Below, piece after piece: positions 1-8,670 of a stretch of DNA of 57,878 nt. The stretch is from DTU024 sp964518875 (GTDB lineage: Bacteria > Bacillota > Clostridia > Christensenellales > Aristaeellaceae). Made by a program: the position numbers and the translations under genes. Every line of letters starts with the position of its first letter. The stretch's first letter is position 1. A model generated the notes under the pieces. It saw nothing but the letters and a program-made list of their open reading frames with translations. It made no database searches and had not been told where the DNA came from. Location: contig CAZFHI010000010.1 in the NCBI GenBank assembly GCA_964518875.1, positions 1 to 57,878 on the forward strand, written 5' to 3'.

Positions 1-62
1 AAAGACCGTCGTTTTATCTTTAACTCGGTCTCACATCATTGACAAATGTACAGAACAGCGCA

Positions 63-91
63 TTGTAAACGCAAAGTCGCTTTGCTATAAT
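63..91 (+). promoter_or_regulatory. Sigma-A-type promoter for the SpoU methyltransferase gene
   Basis: TTGTAA at 63-68 and TATAAT at 86-91 are separated by exactly 17 bases, a good vegetative promoter about 70 bases before the methyltransferase start. Between it and the gene lie two short direct copies of GGGACAG. Positions 1-62 hold no gene that I can support. Confidence 0.6.
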
Positions 92-160
92 ATTTTCGCG
101 CCAGGGACAGTTTGGGACAGCCTGATAACAGGCGTTCCTTTGCCTGCGCGGGGAGGTTAT

Positions 161-874
161 ATGCCGTCGCTAAAAAAATACAGCCGCAAGCTTGAGTACA
201 GCTATGCGCCGGGAACTTTTGCCACGATAGAAGCGCTGAAAAACCGGCCGGAAGCTGTAACTCGGGTGCTTATATCCACTAAGATTGATGACAACATATT
301 AAAAAAGCTTATTCCGCTCTGCAGCGGAAACGGCGTGCGCATGGAGCAGGCGGACAAGGCGTTAAGCCGCATATCCCAAAGGGAAAGCTTTATGTCCGCC
401 GCCGTTTTTGAAAAACGCCAAAGCATTTCAAACGCGGAAAAAAAGCACATAGTGCTGCATAACCCGCAGGACATGGGCAACATAGGCACCATTATGCGTA
501 CGGCGCTTGGATTCGGGTTTTACAATATCGCCATAATAAGCCCTTCCGCCGATCCGTTTGATCCAAAGGTTGTGCGCGCCGCCATGGGAGCGCATTTTTC
601 TCTTAACATAAAAGAGTTTGATAGCTTTGATGAATATAAAAAAGACAACGCGAACCGCGTTTTTTTCCCTTTTATGCTTAATGGGTCTGTTCCGCTTGAC
701 GAAGCTAAAAACAAGGGGGACGATTCCTTCGCGCTTATATTTGGAAACGAGGGGAGCGGGCTGTCGGCTGAATTCGCCAGTATAGGCAACGCCGTAAGGA
801 TACCGCACAGCGGCAAAATAGATTCGCTTAACTTAGCCGTAGCGGCGGCGATAGGCATGTATAAATTTAAGTAA
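161..874 (+). CDS. SpoU/TrmH-family RNA 2'-O-methyltransferase
   Basis: A SPOUT-class methyltransferase that transfers a methyl group from S-adenosylmethionine to a ribose 2'-hydroxyl in rRNA or tRNA. The three SpoU motifs are visible in the C-terminal half: NPQDMGNIGTIMRTA (motif 1), LIFGNEGSGLS (motif 2) and IPHSGKIDSLNLAVAAAIG (motif 3), which together form the trefoil-knot cofactor site. About 100 N-terminal residues form a basic substrate-binding region. I chose ATG 161 (237 aa) because GGGAGG at 151-156 sits just upstream; a TTG at 140 in the same frame has no such site. It is a single gene with its own promoter. The exact nucleotide target cannot be told from sequence; TrmH, RlmB and the TsnR group share these motifs. 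Confidence 0.88.
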   Translation: MPSLKKYSRKLEYSYAPGTFATIEALKNRPEAVTRVLISTKIDDNILKKLIPLCSGNGVRMEQADKALSRISQRESFMSAAVFEKRQSISNAEKKHIVLHNPQDMGNIGTIMRTALGFGFYNIAIISPSADPFDPKVVRAAMGAHFSLNIKEFDSFDEYKKDNANRVFFPFMLNGSVPLDEAKNKGDDSFALIFGNEGSGLSAEFASIGNAVRIPHSGKIDSLNLAVAAAIGMYKFK

Positions 875-918
875 AAATATAATTTAAATAAAATTAATCA
901 AGCTAAATAATAAAGCAG

Positions 919-1623
919 TTATTTAATCGGCCTTTTGCCAGGTATGCCGGCGCGCCTTGGATACTTTTCGGGCGTGCTTTTTATTTTCCTTACAATCTGC
1001 ACAAGGTGCGCGCTGTTTTTTATGGGCAGCTCTATGCTTTTTTCAAATGTTCCGCCCAATATGCGCGCTGCGTTTTCAGACTCCTTGATTTCCTGCGCAA
1101 GCTGCGGGCCCTTCCAGCAAAGGGAAGCGCCGCCCAGCTTTACAAAAGGAAGCGTGTATTCAAGCAGCACGCGCATGGGGGCTACGGCGCGGCTTAAGCT
1201 TAAGTCGAAAGCTTCTCTTAAGTCCCCACACGCCGCGTCTTCCATACGCGCGTGCACGACCCGCACATTGTTTAATTTAAGCTCCTTTTTTACCAGGTTT
1301 AAAAAATCGCAGCGTTTTTTTAGCGCGTCGAGCAGCACAAAGGATACGTCATCTCTCGCTATCGCAAGCGGCACGCCGGGAAAGCCCGCGCCTGTGCCCG
1401 CGTCCAAAACGTAGATCCCGGGCCTAAACAGACTTTCATAAAGCAGTATAAAAAGACTGTCCGCGTAGTGCTTTACAGGCATTTCCTCAGGCGGTATGTT
1501 TGTAAGGTCTGTAAAACGGTTTGCTTCGTTGAGCAAGGCGTTAAAATACTCAAGCCTGTCATATACGCCGTCGTTTAACATGAGCCCCGCTTCTGTTAAT
1601 ATGGGTTTAAGCGTTTCTTTCAT
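919..1623 (-). CDS. rsmG: 16S rRNA (guanine527-N7)-methyltransferase RsmG (GidB)
   Basis: Methylates N7 of G527 in 16S rRNA using S-adenosylmethionine; loss of the family enzyme gives low-level streptomycin resistance in other bacteria. The 234 aa length is normal. The Rossmann glycine-rich SAM motif VLDAGTGAGFPG lies at residues 72-83, preceded by the family signature KHYADSL at 51-57. It is the last gene of the leftward operon: its ATG overlaps the holA TGA as ATGA (1620-1623), so the two are probably translationally coupled. The C-terminal end is basic and carries no recognisable domain. Confidence 0.95.
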   Translation of the reverse strand: MKETLKPILTEAGLMLNDGVYDRLEYFNALLNEANRFTDLTNIPPEEMPVKHYADSLFILLYESLFRPGIYVLDAGTGAGFPGVPLAIARDDVSFVLLDALKKRCDFLNLVKKELKLNNVRVVHARMEDAACGDLREAFDLSLSRAVAPMRVLLEYTLPFVKLGGASLCWKGPQLAQEIKESENAARILGGTFEKSIELPIKNSAHLVQIVRKIKSTPEKYPRRAGIPGKRPIK

Positions 1624-2651
1624 GCGGCGCCTCTGTCTTTCAGGTTCAACAAGCGGTACACGGCGTTTTCAAGCGAGCCTGTTTCAGGCATTTTTCCTGA
1701 TTTTACGCCGTACTCCGCAAAAATAAGCATCTCGTAGGCTTTTTTCAATTCATCGGCGGTGTAATTCCCCGCCGCCCTTGAAAGCTTGCCAACAACAAAC
1801 GCGGGAACGCCTAAAAGCCTCGCTGCTTTGGCGTTTGGCGTTTTTGACTCATTTAATATTTTAACAAACAGCATCTGCCTGTACTGCCTTTGCAGAAGAG
1901 CGAGCAAAAGCAAACGGGATTCGCCGTCGGATATAAGGCTGTTCATAAGCTTAACCGCCTTGGCGCTGTCGCCTGAAGCTACCTGCTCCGACAGATCGAA
2001 CACCTTGTACTCGCGCGTTTTTGCGCATATGGCGTCTATGTCTTTAACGGTAAGTATGTCGCTGTCCGCGTTTACCAACGCGGCTTTCGCTATCTCGTTT
2101 GAAAGGACCGTCATGTCCCTGCCGCATGTGAACATAAGGTGCTGGGCTGTCGGAACGTCTGTTTTTTTGCCGTATTTTTTAAGCTCCCTGGCTATCCACT
2201 TCGTGAGCGCGGTTTCGCTAAGCGTGTCAAAAAGCACCTGCCCGCCGGAGTTTTTAATCTGCTTTACTATTTTTTTGTTCCCTGTGGACTTGCCCTTGCA
2301 GTAAAACACTATGACGGAAGTATCCGGCATGCCGCCTAAATATTTAAACAAACTGTCCTGCTGCTTTGGGCTTTTGCTTTTACCGGCGCCTTCCTGCACA
2401 AAACGGCTTTCTTTTATTACTATAAGCCGCTTTTCAGCCATAAATGGCAGGGTTTCCGAAAGCTGTATAATCTGCTTGTCGTCAGGATCCTCCAGCACGC
2501 TGTAATTCATTTCGCCAAAAGGCGGCTTGATTATTTTTACTTTAAGCGCTTCAAGCGCGCTGCGCTTTAAATATTCCTCGCCGCCCTCAAATAAAAAGCA
2601 GTTAAGCGTTAAATCTTTTTTTAATGAAGAAAAAAAGCTGTTTGAATTCAA
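1620..2651 (-). CDS. holA: DNA polymerase III delta subunit HolA
   Basis: Clamp-loader subunit that opens the beta sliding clamp at the replication fork. The 343 aa length and the family pattern are right: an AAA+ fold without a working nucleotide site, with LFEGGEEYL near the N terminus, ETLPFMAEKRLIVI around residue 70-82 and an all-helical C-terminal collar. The start is TTG at 2651, chosen because AAGGAG lies seven bases upstream and there is no nearby ATG. The TTG overlaps the comEC TGA (TTGA, 2648-2651), and the holA stop overlaps rsmG, so comEC-holA-rsmG is one chain of coupled genes. comEC next to holA is a common arrangement in Bacillota. Confidence 0.93.
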   Translation of the reverse strand: MNSNSFFSSLKKDLTLNCFLFEGGEEYLKRSALEALKVKIIKPPFGEMNYSVLEDPDDKQIIQLSETLPFMAEKRLIVIKESRFVQEGAGKSKSPKQQDSLFKYLGGMPDTSVIVFYCKGKSTGNKKIVKQIKNSGGQVLFDTLSETALTKWIARELKKYGKKTDVPTAQHLMFTCGRDMTVLSNEIAKAALVNADSDILTVKDIDAICAKTREYKVFDLSEQVASGDSAKAVKLMNSLISDGESRLLLLALLQRQYRQMLFVKILNESKTPNAKAARLLGVPAFVVGKLSRAAGNYTADELKKAYEMLIFAEYGVKSGKMPETGSLENAVYRLLNLKDRGAA

Positions 2652-4942
2652 TTAAATCTCCTTATATACGCCTTGCCTTTTTCACAGGTTATTTTTATCG
2701 CGCCGTTTGAAAAGCTTGTTATAATTTTAGCGTTTTTAAGCTTTTCGCGCAAGCGCGCAGCAGTTTCCACACCTTCTTTGCCGCTTGAAACAAGAACGTA
2801 GTCGGGCTGCGCGATATGCAGAAATTCTTCGCTTAAAGCGTTTTTTGAGCCGTGGTGGGAAGCTTTTAAAATGTCAGCTGGAACCGCCGCGTACTTTTCG
2901 TAACGCGTTCCAAGATCCCCGCAGGATAAAAAATCAACGCCGTCAAGGGATATTTTAAGCGCCAAAGATCTTTCGTTAAGCGGCAGAAGATTGTGCATGC
3001 GGTTTTCATATGGCCACAGGACGCTTATTTTAACTCTTCCAAGGTCCAGGCTGTCGTTGGCGCTTAGCCTGCATACGGGTATGCCGCTTTCTTCAGCCAG
3101 TTTTAAAGCGCGCGGCATTTGTTTAAGGTCCGGCGCGTCTTCCGCGTTGCAGCTCAAGTAAATTTTGTCTATCTTAACGCCTTTTTCAATAAGCTGCTCA
3201 AGGCCTCCTGCATGGTCGTCATGCAGATGGCTTATAAAAACAGCGTTTACTCTTTTGCCTCTGCTTAAAACATACTCCGCAAGGTCATAGCCGTTTGAGC
3301 CGGTATCTATTATATAGCAATTCGCCCTGTCTTCAATACAGGCGCTATCGCCTTTTCCAACGCTAAGCATGGTGTACGTTACGGCGCTTTCGTATTTGAG
3401 CGCGCCTGCGCCAATGGAAAAAAGCGCCAGGAAAACTATTACGGCGGCTCTTGTTTTAAAGCGGAACGTTGTATAACGGGACAAAAGCACTAAAAAGCAG
3501 TAGTAAAAAAATGTAAAATGCCATGGAAATGCTGGTAGCTGGACAGCGGAAAAAGGCACGCGCGCTATAAGCTTTGCTGTATATTCAAAAACGCTTGCGG
3601 CGAGGTTTACAGGAACTGCTAAAATATTTGCCAAAGGCATAAACACAAAGGATAAAATAAATACGAAAAGGTAAGCGGGCATAAGCACGCCAAGGGCAAG
3701 AGCCGCGGCTGGGCTTAACAAAAGCGAGACGAAAGGCGCGAAGTGGAAGGCGTTGGCCGTTACGGGAAGCGTAAACAGCGCGGCGCCAAGGCTTACGCCG
3801 TAAGCAAAACATACATTATGAATTTTTCTGTAAGGGCGGTGTCTTAAAAAATATCGAACGGAATTTACGGAAAGCGCTATGCCTGATACAGCCAGAAAGC
3901 TCAGCTGGAAGCCCGCGTTAAAAAGCTCAAGCGGTTTAAAAACAAGTATTATTAAAAACGCCAGGGACAGGCTTGTAAGCGTATCTCGCCTGCGCCTCGC
4001 GGTTTTTCCTAAAATAAGCGCCGCCGCCATAATGGAAGCGCGCACAACGGATGAAGAAAAATTAAGGAATACGCAGTAGAACGCCAGAAACAAAAGTATT
4101 ATAAAATTTATAACGCCTCGCGGCATTTTAAGTTTGGTAAAAGTCCAGCTTAAAGCGTAAACTAAAAGCGATATGTGCAGCCCGCTTATTGCGAGCAGAT
4201 GCGCTATGCCGGCGAGCCTGAAGCTTTCCTTTGTTTCTTCGCTTATTCCGTCTCTTGAGCCTGTTAAAAGCGCCTTGGGAAGGGCGGATCCGTCTTTAAA
4301 CACAGCGTCAAGGCGTTCTTCCGCGAGAAGCTTTAAGCGCAAAAAAGGGTTCGCGTGCGCGTTGATTTTGCCTTGAGCGAAGCGCATGTCCCTCGCCCCC
4401 GAAAGCGCTGCGGGTATGCCCTTTTGCAGAAGATAAAGCCTTAAATCAAAACCGTACGGGTTTTGCGCGGGGGACGGGTGGTACAGCCTTGATGAAAATT
4501 CCATTTTTTGGCCGTCAAAGGGCAGGGCTTCTTTATTTGCGTAGTACGTTAAATAAGCCTTAGGCAAGCTGTACTGCTCCCCGGAATCATATTCAAGCAG
4601 CGCGTTTTTAAGCGTAATGCGCGCGCGTTTTCCATCGCGGCTTAAAGACGATTCGCCGCAGGCTTCAGCTGAAACTTTGACTTTGCCTTCAGGCGGCAGA
4701 ACAGGGTTGTTTGCATACGCGCAGCGAAGCAAGCCCAAAAAGAAGCTTAAAAGGCACAGCGCTTTTATTGCGCTTTGCCTTTGCTTTATATAAAAAACAG
4801 CTGCAAGAAAAGACAGCGCGGCGCCCGCGATTATTAAATAAAATGCCGGGTCTTTCCAAACAAAGCCTGCAAAAACGCCCGCGCCGAAAAAGCAGGATAT
4901 GCAGAAAATTTTTCTCTGGTTAAAGAAGCCGCGCTCTTTCAT
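2648..4942 (-). CDS. comEC: ComEC/Rec2-family DNA uptake channel
   Basis: Inner-membrane channel that carries single-stranded DNA into the cytoplasm in natural transformation. The order is: membrane segments at about 10-55, a DUF4131-like soluble region, a polytopic Competence core at about 185-500 including GIAHLLAISGLHISLLVYAL, and a C-terminal metallo-beta-lactamase domain with HLHDDH at 572-577, then SCGDLG and ASHHGSKN. The metal ligands are intact, so the domain may be an active nuclease. I chose ATG 4942 (764 aa); it overlaps the end of the upstream MBL gene by 23 bases. A longer in-frame extension to 5086 lies wholly inside that upstream gene and carries no membrane segment. A ComEA-like gene lies 12 kb away. 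Confidence 0.9.
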   Translation of the reverse strand: MKERGFFNQRKIFCISCFFGAGVFAGFVWKDPAFYLIIAGAALSFLAAVFYIKQRQSAIKALCLLSFFLGLLRCAYANNPVLPPEGKVKVSAEACGESSLSRDGKRARITLKNALLEYDSGEQYSLPKAYLTYYANKEALPFDGQKMEFSSRLYHPSPAQNPYGFDLRLYLLQKGIPAALSGARDMRFAQGKINAHANPFLRLKLLAEERLDAVFKDGSALPKALLTGSRDGISEETKESFRLAGIAHLLAISGLHISLLVYALSWTFTKLKMPRGVINFIILLFLAFYCVFLNFSSSVVRASIMAAALILGKTARRRRDTLTSLSLAFLIILVFKPLELFNAGFQLSFLAVSGIALSVNSVRYFLRHRPYRKIHNVCFAYGVSLGAALFTLPVTANAFHFAPFVSLLLSPAAALALGVLMPAYLFVFILSFVFMPLANILAVPVNLAASVFEYTAKLIARVPFSAVQLPAFPWHFTFFYYCFLVLLSRYTTFRFKTRAAVIVFLALFSIGAGALKYESAVTYTMLSVGKGDSACIEDRANCYIIDTGSNGYDLAEYVLSRGKRVNAVFISHLHDDHAGGLEQLIEKGVKIDKIYLSCNAEDAPDLKQMPRALKLAEESGIPVCRLSANDSLDLGRVKISVLWPYENRMHNLLPLNERSLALKISLDGVDFLSCGDLGTRYEKYAAVPADILKASHHGSKNALSEEFLHIAQPDYVLVSSGKEGVETAARLREKLKNAKIITSFSNGAIKITCEKGKAYIRRFN

Positions 4943-5651
4943 TGCGTACAGCTTCAAAACGCTTGTTTTCTTCCGCCAGGCAAACGTTTTTGTATATTCT
5001 GGCGGCTTCAAGCAAAAGCGCGTCAAGATCTGTTCCCGGTATAAAGTGGGTAAGCGCAAGCCTTGCGCCTTTTGTTTTTTCAGCAAGCTCCGCCGCCATG
5101 CGGGCGCTCATATGCGCGGCGTTTTCATTTCTGAATTCGTCTGAAAACGCGGCGTCGCACAAAAGCAGGTCGGCGTTTTCACAAAACGGAATAAGATTGC
5201 TTTCATCGGCCAGGTCGCCAGTATATACAAAGGACGCGTTTTCGCTTTCAAGCTTTACCGCAAAGCACGTAACCGGGTGGCGGGTTCTTGCCGTGCTGAA
5301 CGACAGACCGCCTATATTGTGAACCGTTTCTATATCTTTAAATTCAAAGGGCAGCTTACTTAAAACAGCCTTAATATCCGGCGGAATTTCAGGCGATATT
5401 AAAGGCAGGTTTTTTTTGGCGTCTTGGAGCAAATATCCTAAAACAAAAAGATCGCTCATATGATCGTAATGCCAATGGCTTATTACAACGGCGCTTAAAT
5501 CAAGCGGCGAGGCAAAGCGCAAAAGACGGCTTACAACGCCGCTGCCGCAGTCGAGCAGCGCAAGGCTGTCTTCGCTCGAAACAAGGTAGCCTGATGTAGC
5601 GTGTCCCGCCGAGGGGTAAGGCCCGAAAACTCCAAGGCATGTGATAAACAT
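4920..5651 (-). CDS. RNase Z/ElaC-like metallo-beta-lactamase-fold hydrolase
   Basis: A stand-alone MBL-fold protein of 243 aa resembling the RNase Z/BN group of cytoplasmic phosphodiesterases. The zinc motif HWHYDH is at residues 59-64 and further ligands are seen in RTRHPV, VYTGDLAD and LALTHFIPG. The N-terminal signature FITCLGVFGPYPSAGHATSG resembles the ElaC-like family. The flexible exosite arm of true tRNA 3'-processing RNase Z is not obvious, so the substrate is open. It lies 8 bases after the WalJ-like gene and overlaps comEC, so it belongs to the same operon. Confidence 0.8.
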   Translation of the reverse strand: MFITCLGVFGPYPSAGHATSGYLVSSEDSLALLDCGSGVVSRLLRFASPLDLSAVVISHWHYDHMSDLFVLGYLLQDAKKNLPLISPEIPPDIKAVLSKLPFEFKDIETVHNIGGLSFSTARTRHPVTCFAVKLESENASFVYTGDLADESNLIPFCENADLLLCDAAFSDEFRNENAAHMSARMAAELAEKTKGARLALTHFIPGTDLDALLLEAARIYKNVCLAEENKRFEAVRNERARLL

Positions 5652-5659
5652 ATACGCTC

Positions 5660-6460
5660 CTACCTGATAATAAAAACGGGGCTGCTTTTTTCAGCGTCGG
5701 CTATGTTAAGGTCTATGTCGCGCCCCGCTTTAACGCCGTTTTCTTCAAGAATATGGGAAACTGTTTTAAACGCTATGTCAGGCGTGTTGTTCTGCAGGCT
5801 CAAGTGCCCCAACATAACGCTGCGCGTGCCTTTTTCGCATATGCTAAGCAGCGCGTTTGCGCACGCCTCGTTGCTGAGATGTCCCTTTATGCCCAGTATT
5901 CTTTTTTTAAGGTAAGCGGGATATCTGGGGTTATTTTTTAGCTTATCAGGGTCGTGGTTGCTTTCAAAAAGCAGGAAGTCCGCCCCTGAAAGCTCGCTTT
6001 CAATTCTTTTGGTAATGTGGCCTGTGTCCGTAGCTATCGCGACTGAATGCATTCCGTAATGCACGCGGTAGCCCACTGGGTCGTTTGCGTCATGCGATAT
6101 GGAAAAAGGCGAAACGGCTATATCGTCTATGTAAAATTCTTCTCCCGCGTCTATTACGCGTACCTGGGATTGCGGTATTTCGCCTACCGTCTTTTTCATG
6201 CCGTTCCATGTTCCTTCGGTAGCGTAAACGGGAATATGGTATCTGCGCGCCAATACGCCTATGCCCTTTATGTGGTCCGTATGCTCGTGCGTAACGAGTA
6301 TTGCGCTTAAGCTTTCCGCGTCGGCGCCTATTTCGAGCAGCTTATCCTTAATCCTTTTAGCCGAAATGCCGGCGTCGACGAGTATGCGGGTGTCGCCCGC
6401 CCCTATAAAGCTGCAGTTTCCGGTAGACCCGCTCACAAAAGAACATATCGATAAGTCCAT
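5660..6460 (-). CDS. WalJ/YycJ-like metallo-beta-lactamase-fold exonuclease-type hydrolase
   Basis: Cytoplasmic MBL-fold hydrolase of 266 aa in the YycJ/WalJ family, implicated in other Firmicutes in DNA end processing and in coordinating division with replication. It starts SICSFVSGSTGNCSFIG, typical of the family, with the zinc motif HEHTDH at 58-63 and later ligands in ISHDAND, ATDTGH and LGHLS. ATG 6460 is chosen over upstream in-frame codons because AAAGGAG lies six bases before it. In Bacilli the gene usually sits beside walRK; here no WalRK gene is near, and it leads a comEC-holA-rsmG operon. Confidence 0.85.
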   Translation of the reverse strand: MDLSICSFVSGSTGNCSFIGAGDTRILVDAGISAKRIKDKLLEIGADAESLSAILVTHEHTDHIKGIGVLARRYHIPVYATEGTWNGMKKTVGEIPQSQVRVIDAGEEFYIDDIAVSPFSISHDANDPVGYRVHYGMHSVAIATDTGHITKRIESELSGADFLLFESNHDPDKLKNNPRYPAYLKKRILGIKGHLSNEACANALLSICEKGTRSVMLGHLSLQNNTPDIAFKTVSHILEENGVKAGRDIDLNIADAEKSSPVFIIR

Positions 6461-6488
6461 TTTCCACTCCTTTGACAAAATCATACTA

Positions 6489-6517
6489 ATTATACCCGCG
6501 GGCATAGAAACAGGCAA
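6489..6517 (-). promoter_or_regulatory. Promoter of the walJ-like/comEC/holA/rsmG operon
   Basis: On the minus strand TTGCCT (6517-6512) and TATAAT (6494-6489) are 17 bases apart, 29 bases before the walJ-like start. This is the only good promoter seen for the five-gene leftward operon. Confidence 0.6.
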
Positions 6518-6658
6518 GCCGCTTGAAAATTCGTTTACAGCAATATTTGCAATAATACAGGCAACAGTAGTTATTTAAATTGCATAAGTTGTAGTATATT
6601 ATAAATATGAGTATTATGCGTTTGATCAGGGGGAGTCTGATAAAATTATAAATTCGTA

Positions 6659-6686
6659 TGGACTTTTCTGCAAAATAATGTAAAAT
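6659..6686 (+). promoter_or_regulatory. Possible promoter of the sugar-acid operon
   Basis: TGGACT (6659-6664) and TAAAAT (6681-6686) are 16 bases apart and 87 bases before the SDR start. Upstream, GCATAA near 6580 and TTATGC near 6613 form a widely spaced inverted repeat that could be an operator. Both readings are tentative; no regulator gene is adjacent. Confidence 0.3.
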
Positions 6687-6772
6687 GGTTTTATAAGAAC
6701 TGTCATATGAACGAAAGCGTTAAAGGCTCTGGCAGTTTTAGAAGCTTTTTTAAAAATATAAGGAGGTACGCG

Positions 6773-7606
6773 ATGAAATTACCATTTGAAGTGGATTTAA
6801 CAGGCAAGGTAGCGGTCGTTACAGGCGGCAGCGGCGTGCTTGGTTCCTGCATGTGCAGGGCGCTTTCCGAGTGCGGGGCGCATATAGCTATACTGAGCCG
6901 CAACAAGGATAAAGGCGAAGAAGTTGTTAAGGAGCTTAAAACAGAGGGCATTGCTCTGTCCGCTGACGTTTTGGATAAAAACGCGCTTGTTTCAGCCAAG
7001 GAAGCAATACTTGGAAAATGGGGAAGGATAGACATACTTTTAAACGCCGCGGGCGGCAACAACCCTGTCGCCACAACTGACGACGAGCAGTACGACGGCG
7101 CGGCAAAAGACGTTCAGGACTTTTTTAAGCTTTCGCCCGAAGGCGTGCGCTTTGTATTTGACCTTAACTTTTTAGGCACTCTTCTGCCTGCGCAGATATT
7201 TGCGGACGAGCTTTTAAAGCAAAAAGACAGCACAATAATAAACATAAGCAGCATGGGAGCATATCTGCCTCTTACAAAGGTAGGGGCGTACAGCGCGGCA
7301 AAGGCCGCGGTAAGCAATTTCACACAGTGGTTAGCAACCTATTTTGCAAAAGCAGGGCTTAGGGTAAACGCCATAGCCCCGGGATTTTTTGTAACAACCC
7401 AAAACAAATCGCTGCTCTTTAATGAAGACGGGAGCCCGACAGCGAGGACGGGGAAAATATTGGCCGCCACTCCTATGGGACGCTTTGGCGAGCCGGAGGA
7501 GCTTATAGGCGCGCTTCTGTACCTTGTTTCAAGCGAGGCTTCAGGCTTTGTAACGGGCGTATGCATACCGGTGGACGGCGGATATACCGCATATTCGGGG
7601 GTGTAA
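6773..7606 (+). CDS. SDR-family D-mannonate oxidoreductase (fructuronate reductase)
   Basis: Short-chain dehydrogenase of 277 aa that most resembles the YjmF/UxuB-type D-mannonate oxidoreductases, which interconvert D-fructuronate and D-mannonate with NAD(P)H. The cofactor motif TGGSGVLG is at 17-24, NAAGGNNP at 91-98, and the catalytic Ser159/160, Tyr173 and Lys177 (YSAAK) are in place. The NAAGGNNP element with the adjoining insertion (about 98-128) is typical of this mannonate/KduD-like branch. ATG 6773 follows AGGAGGT at 6761-6767; the longer frame to 6707 is unsupported. It is the first gene of an operon with a PfkB kinase, 6-phosphogluconate dehydrogenase and a LarA-type protein, so a sugar-acid substrate is likely. 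Related SDRs acting on gluconate/5-ketogluconate cannot be fully excluded. Confidence 0.82.
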   Translation: MKLPFEVDLTGKVAVVTGGSGVLGSCMCRALSECGAHIAILSRNKDKGEEVVKELKTEGIALSADVLDKNALVSAKEAILGKWGRIDILLNAAGGNNPVATTDDEQYDGAAKDVQDFFKLSPEGVRFVFDLNFLGTLLPAQIFADELLKQKDSTIINISSMGAYLPLTKVGAYSAAKAAVSNFTQWLATYFAKAGLRVNAIAPGFFVTTQNKSLLFNEDGSPTARTGKILAATPMGRFGEPEELIGALLYLVSSEASGFVTGVCIPVDGGYTAYSGV

Positions 7607-7608
7607 AA

Positions 7609-8661
7609 ATGTTGGATTTAATTACCGCTACAAGCATGGGCGTTCGCATAACGCCGTTTGTAAGGCAGCCTGTCGGCATAGACAACGTGTACATAATGCA
7701 GTCAACAAGCGCGGAAAGCAACGTGCTTAACGTAGCGGCGTCTTTGGGGCTTAAAACGCGCGTTCTTACGGCCTTTGTAAAGGGCAGCCCTATATCGGAC
7801 TTTATTAAGCGTGATCTGCGCCGCCGCAACATAGGCTATGAAGGGCCGGATATTGACGCCGGCGGCCCGTGGGGCTACCGCCACCAGTTTAACATTGCGG
7901 ATTCAGGCTTCGGCGTTCGCGCTCCCCGCGTATGGAACGACCGCGCGGGAGAAGTGGGGCGCGAGCTTAGCGCCGAATACTTTGATCTGGACAGGCTCTT
8001 TAAAGAAGAGGGCGTCCGCATGATGCACTTTTCAGGACTGTTCGCCGCAATGAGCGAAAAAACCGCGGAATTTTGCCTGGAGCTTGCCGAAAAAGCTTCA
8101 GAATCCGGCACTAAAATAAGCTTTGACTTAAATTACAGGGCGTCTTTCTGGGAGGGCAGAGAAAAGGAACTTAGAGAGACTTTCCAAAAAATAGCCGCCG
8201 TTTCCGACGTGCTTATAGGCAACGAAGAGGATTACCAGCTCGCCCTCGGCATAGAAGGGCCTAAGGCGGGCGGCAAAGGCATAGCGGACAAGATGGACGC
8301 CTTTAAAGACATGATACAGCGCGCCAGAGAGGAATACCCAAACGTTAAAACGTTCGCCACCACTTTAAGGGAAGTAAAAAGCGCGAACGAACACCTTTGG
8401 GGCGCCATACTTTTCAGCGACGGCAAATGGTACGTCGCAGATCAAAGGCCCATACAGGTGCTGGACAGAATCGGCGGCGGCGACGGCTTTGTAGGCGGGC
8501 TGCTGTACGGCATGCTGCGCGGTTTTTCCATGGAAGACGCGCTGCACTTCGCGTGGTCAACGGGCGCTATGGCAGTAACCATGGTTGAAGACTACGCAAC
8601 GCCCATAAGCGAAGAACAGGTTTGGAACGTGTGGAAGGGCAACGCACGCGTTGTAAGATAG
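7609..8661 (+). CDS. PfkB-family sugar kinase (2-keto-3-deoxygluconate kinase-like)
   Basis: Cytoplasmic ATP-dependent carbohydrate kinase of 350 aa. It has the ribokinase fold signatures FDLNYRASFW near residue 176-185, GNEEDY just after, and the catalytic loop RIGGGDGFVGG near residue 287-297, where Asp is the catalytic base; the usual GAGD is GGGD here. DLNYR with a following W is typical of KDG kinases (KdgK). It starts two bases after the SDR stop, with GGGGGTG as ribosome site. By homology it would make KDPG, but the operon contains no mannonate dehydratase or KDPG aldolase and does contain 6-phosphogluconate dehydrogenase, so gluconate should be considered as the real substrate. Confidence 0.8.
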   Translation: MLDLITATSMGVRITPFVRQPVGIDNVYIMQSTSAESNVLNVAASLGLKTRVLTAFVKGSPISDFIKRDLRRRNIGYEGPDIDAGGPWGYRHQFNIADSGFGVRAPRVWNDRAGEVGRELSAEYFDLDRLFKEEGVRMMHFSGLFAAMSEKTAEFCLELAEKASESGTKISFDLNYRASFWEGREKELRETFQKIAAVSDVLIGNEEDYQLALGIEGPKAGGKGIADKMDAFKDMIQRAREEYPNVKTFATTLREVKSANEHLWGAILFSDGKWYVADQRPIQVLDRIGGGDGFVGGLLYGMLRGFSMEDALHFAWSTGAMAVTMVEDYATPISEEQVWNVWKGNARVVR

Positions 8662-8670
8662 GAGGAAAAA

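Noticed and set aside
140..160. TTG start at 140 for the SpoU methyltransferase
   Set aside because: The ribosome site GGGAGG at 151-156 fits ATG 161; the TTG lies before it and has none.
428..808. Minus-strand ORFs inside the SpoU gene
   Set aside because: They are antisense shadows with no ribosome site, and the plus-strand frame has all three SpoU motifs.
4943..5086. Longer N terminus of ComEC
   Set aside because: The extra 48 residues lie fully inside the upstream MBL gene and have no membrane-protein character; ATG 4942 begins just before the first membrane segment.
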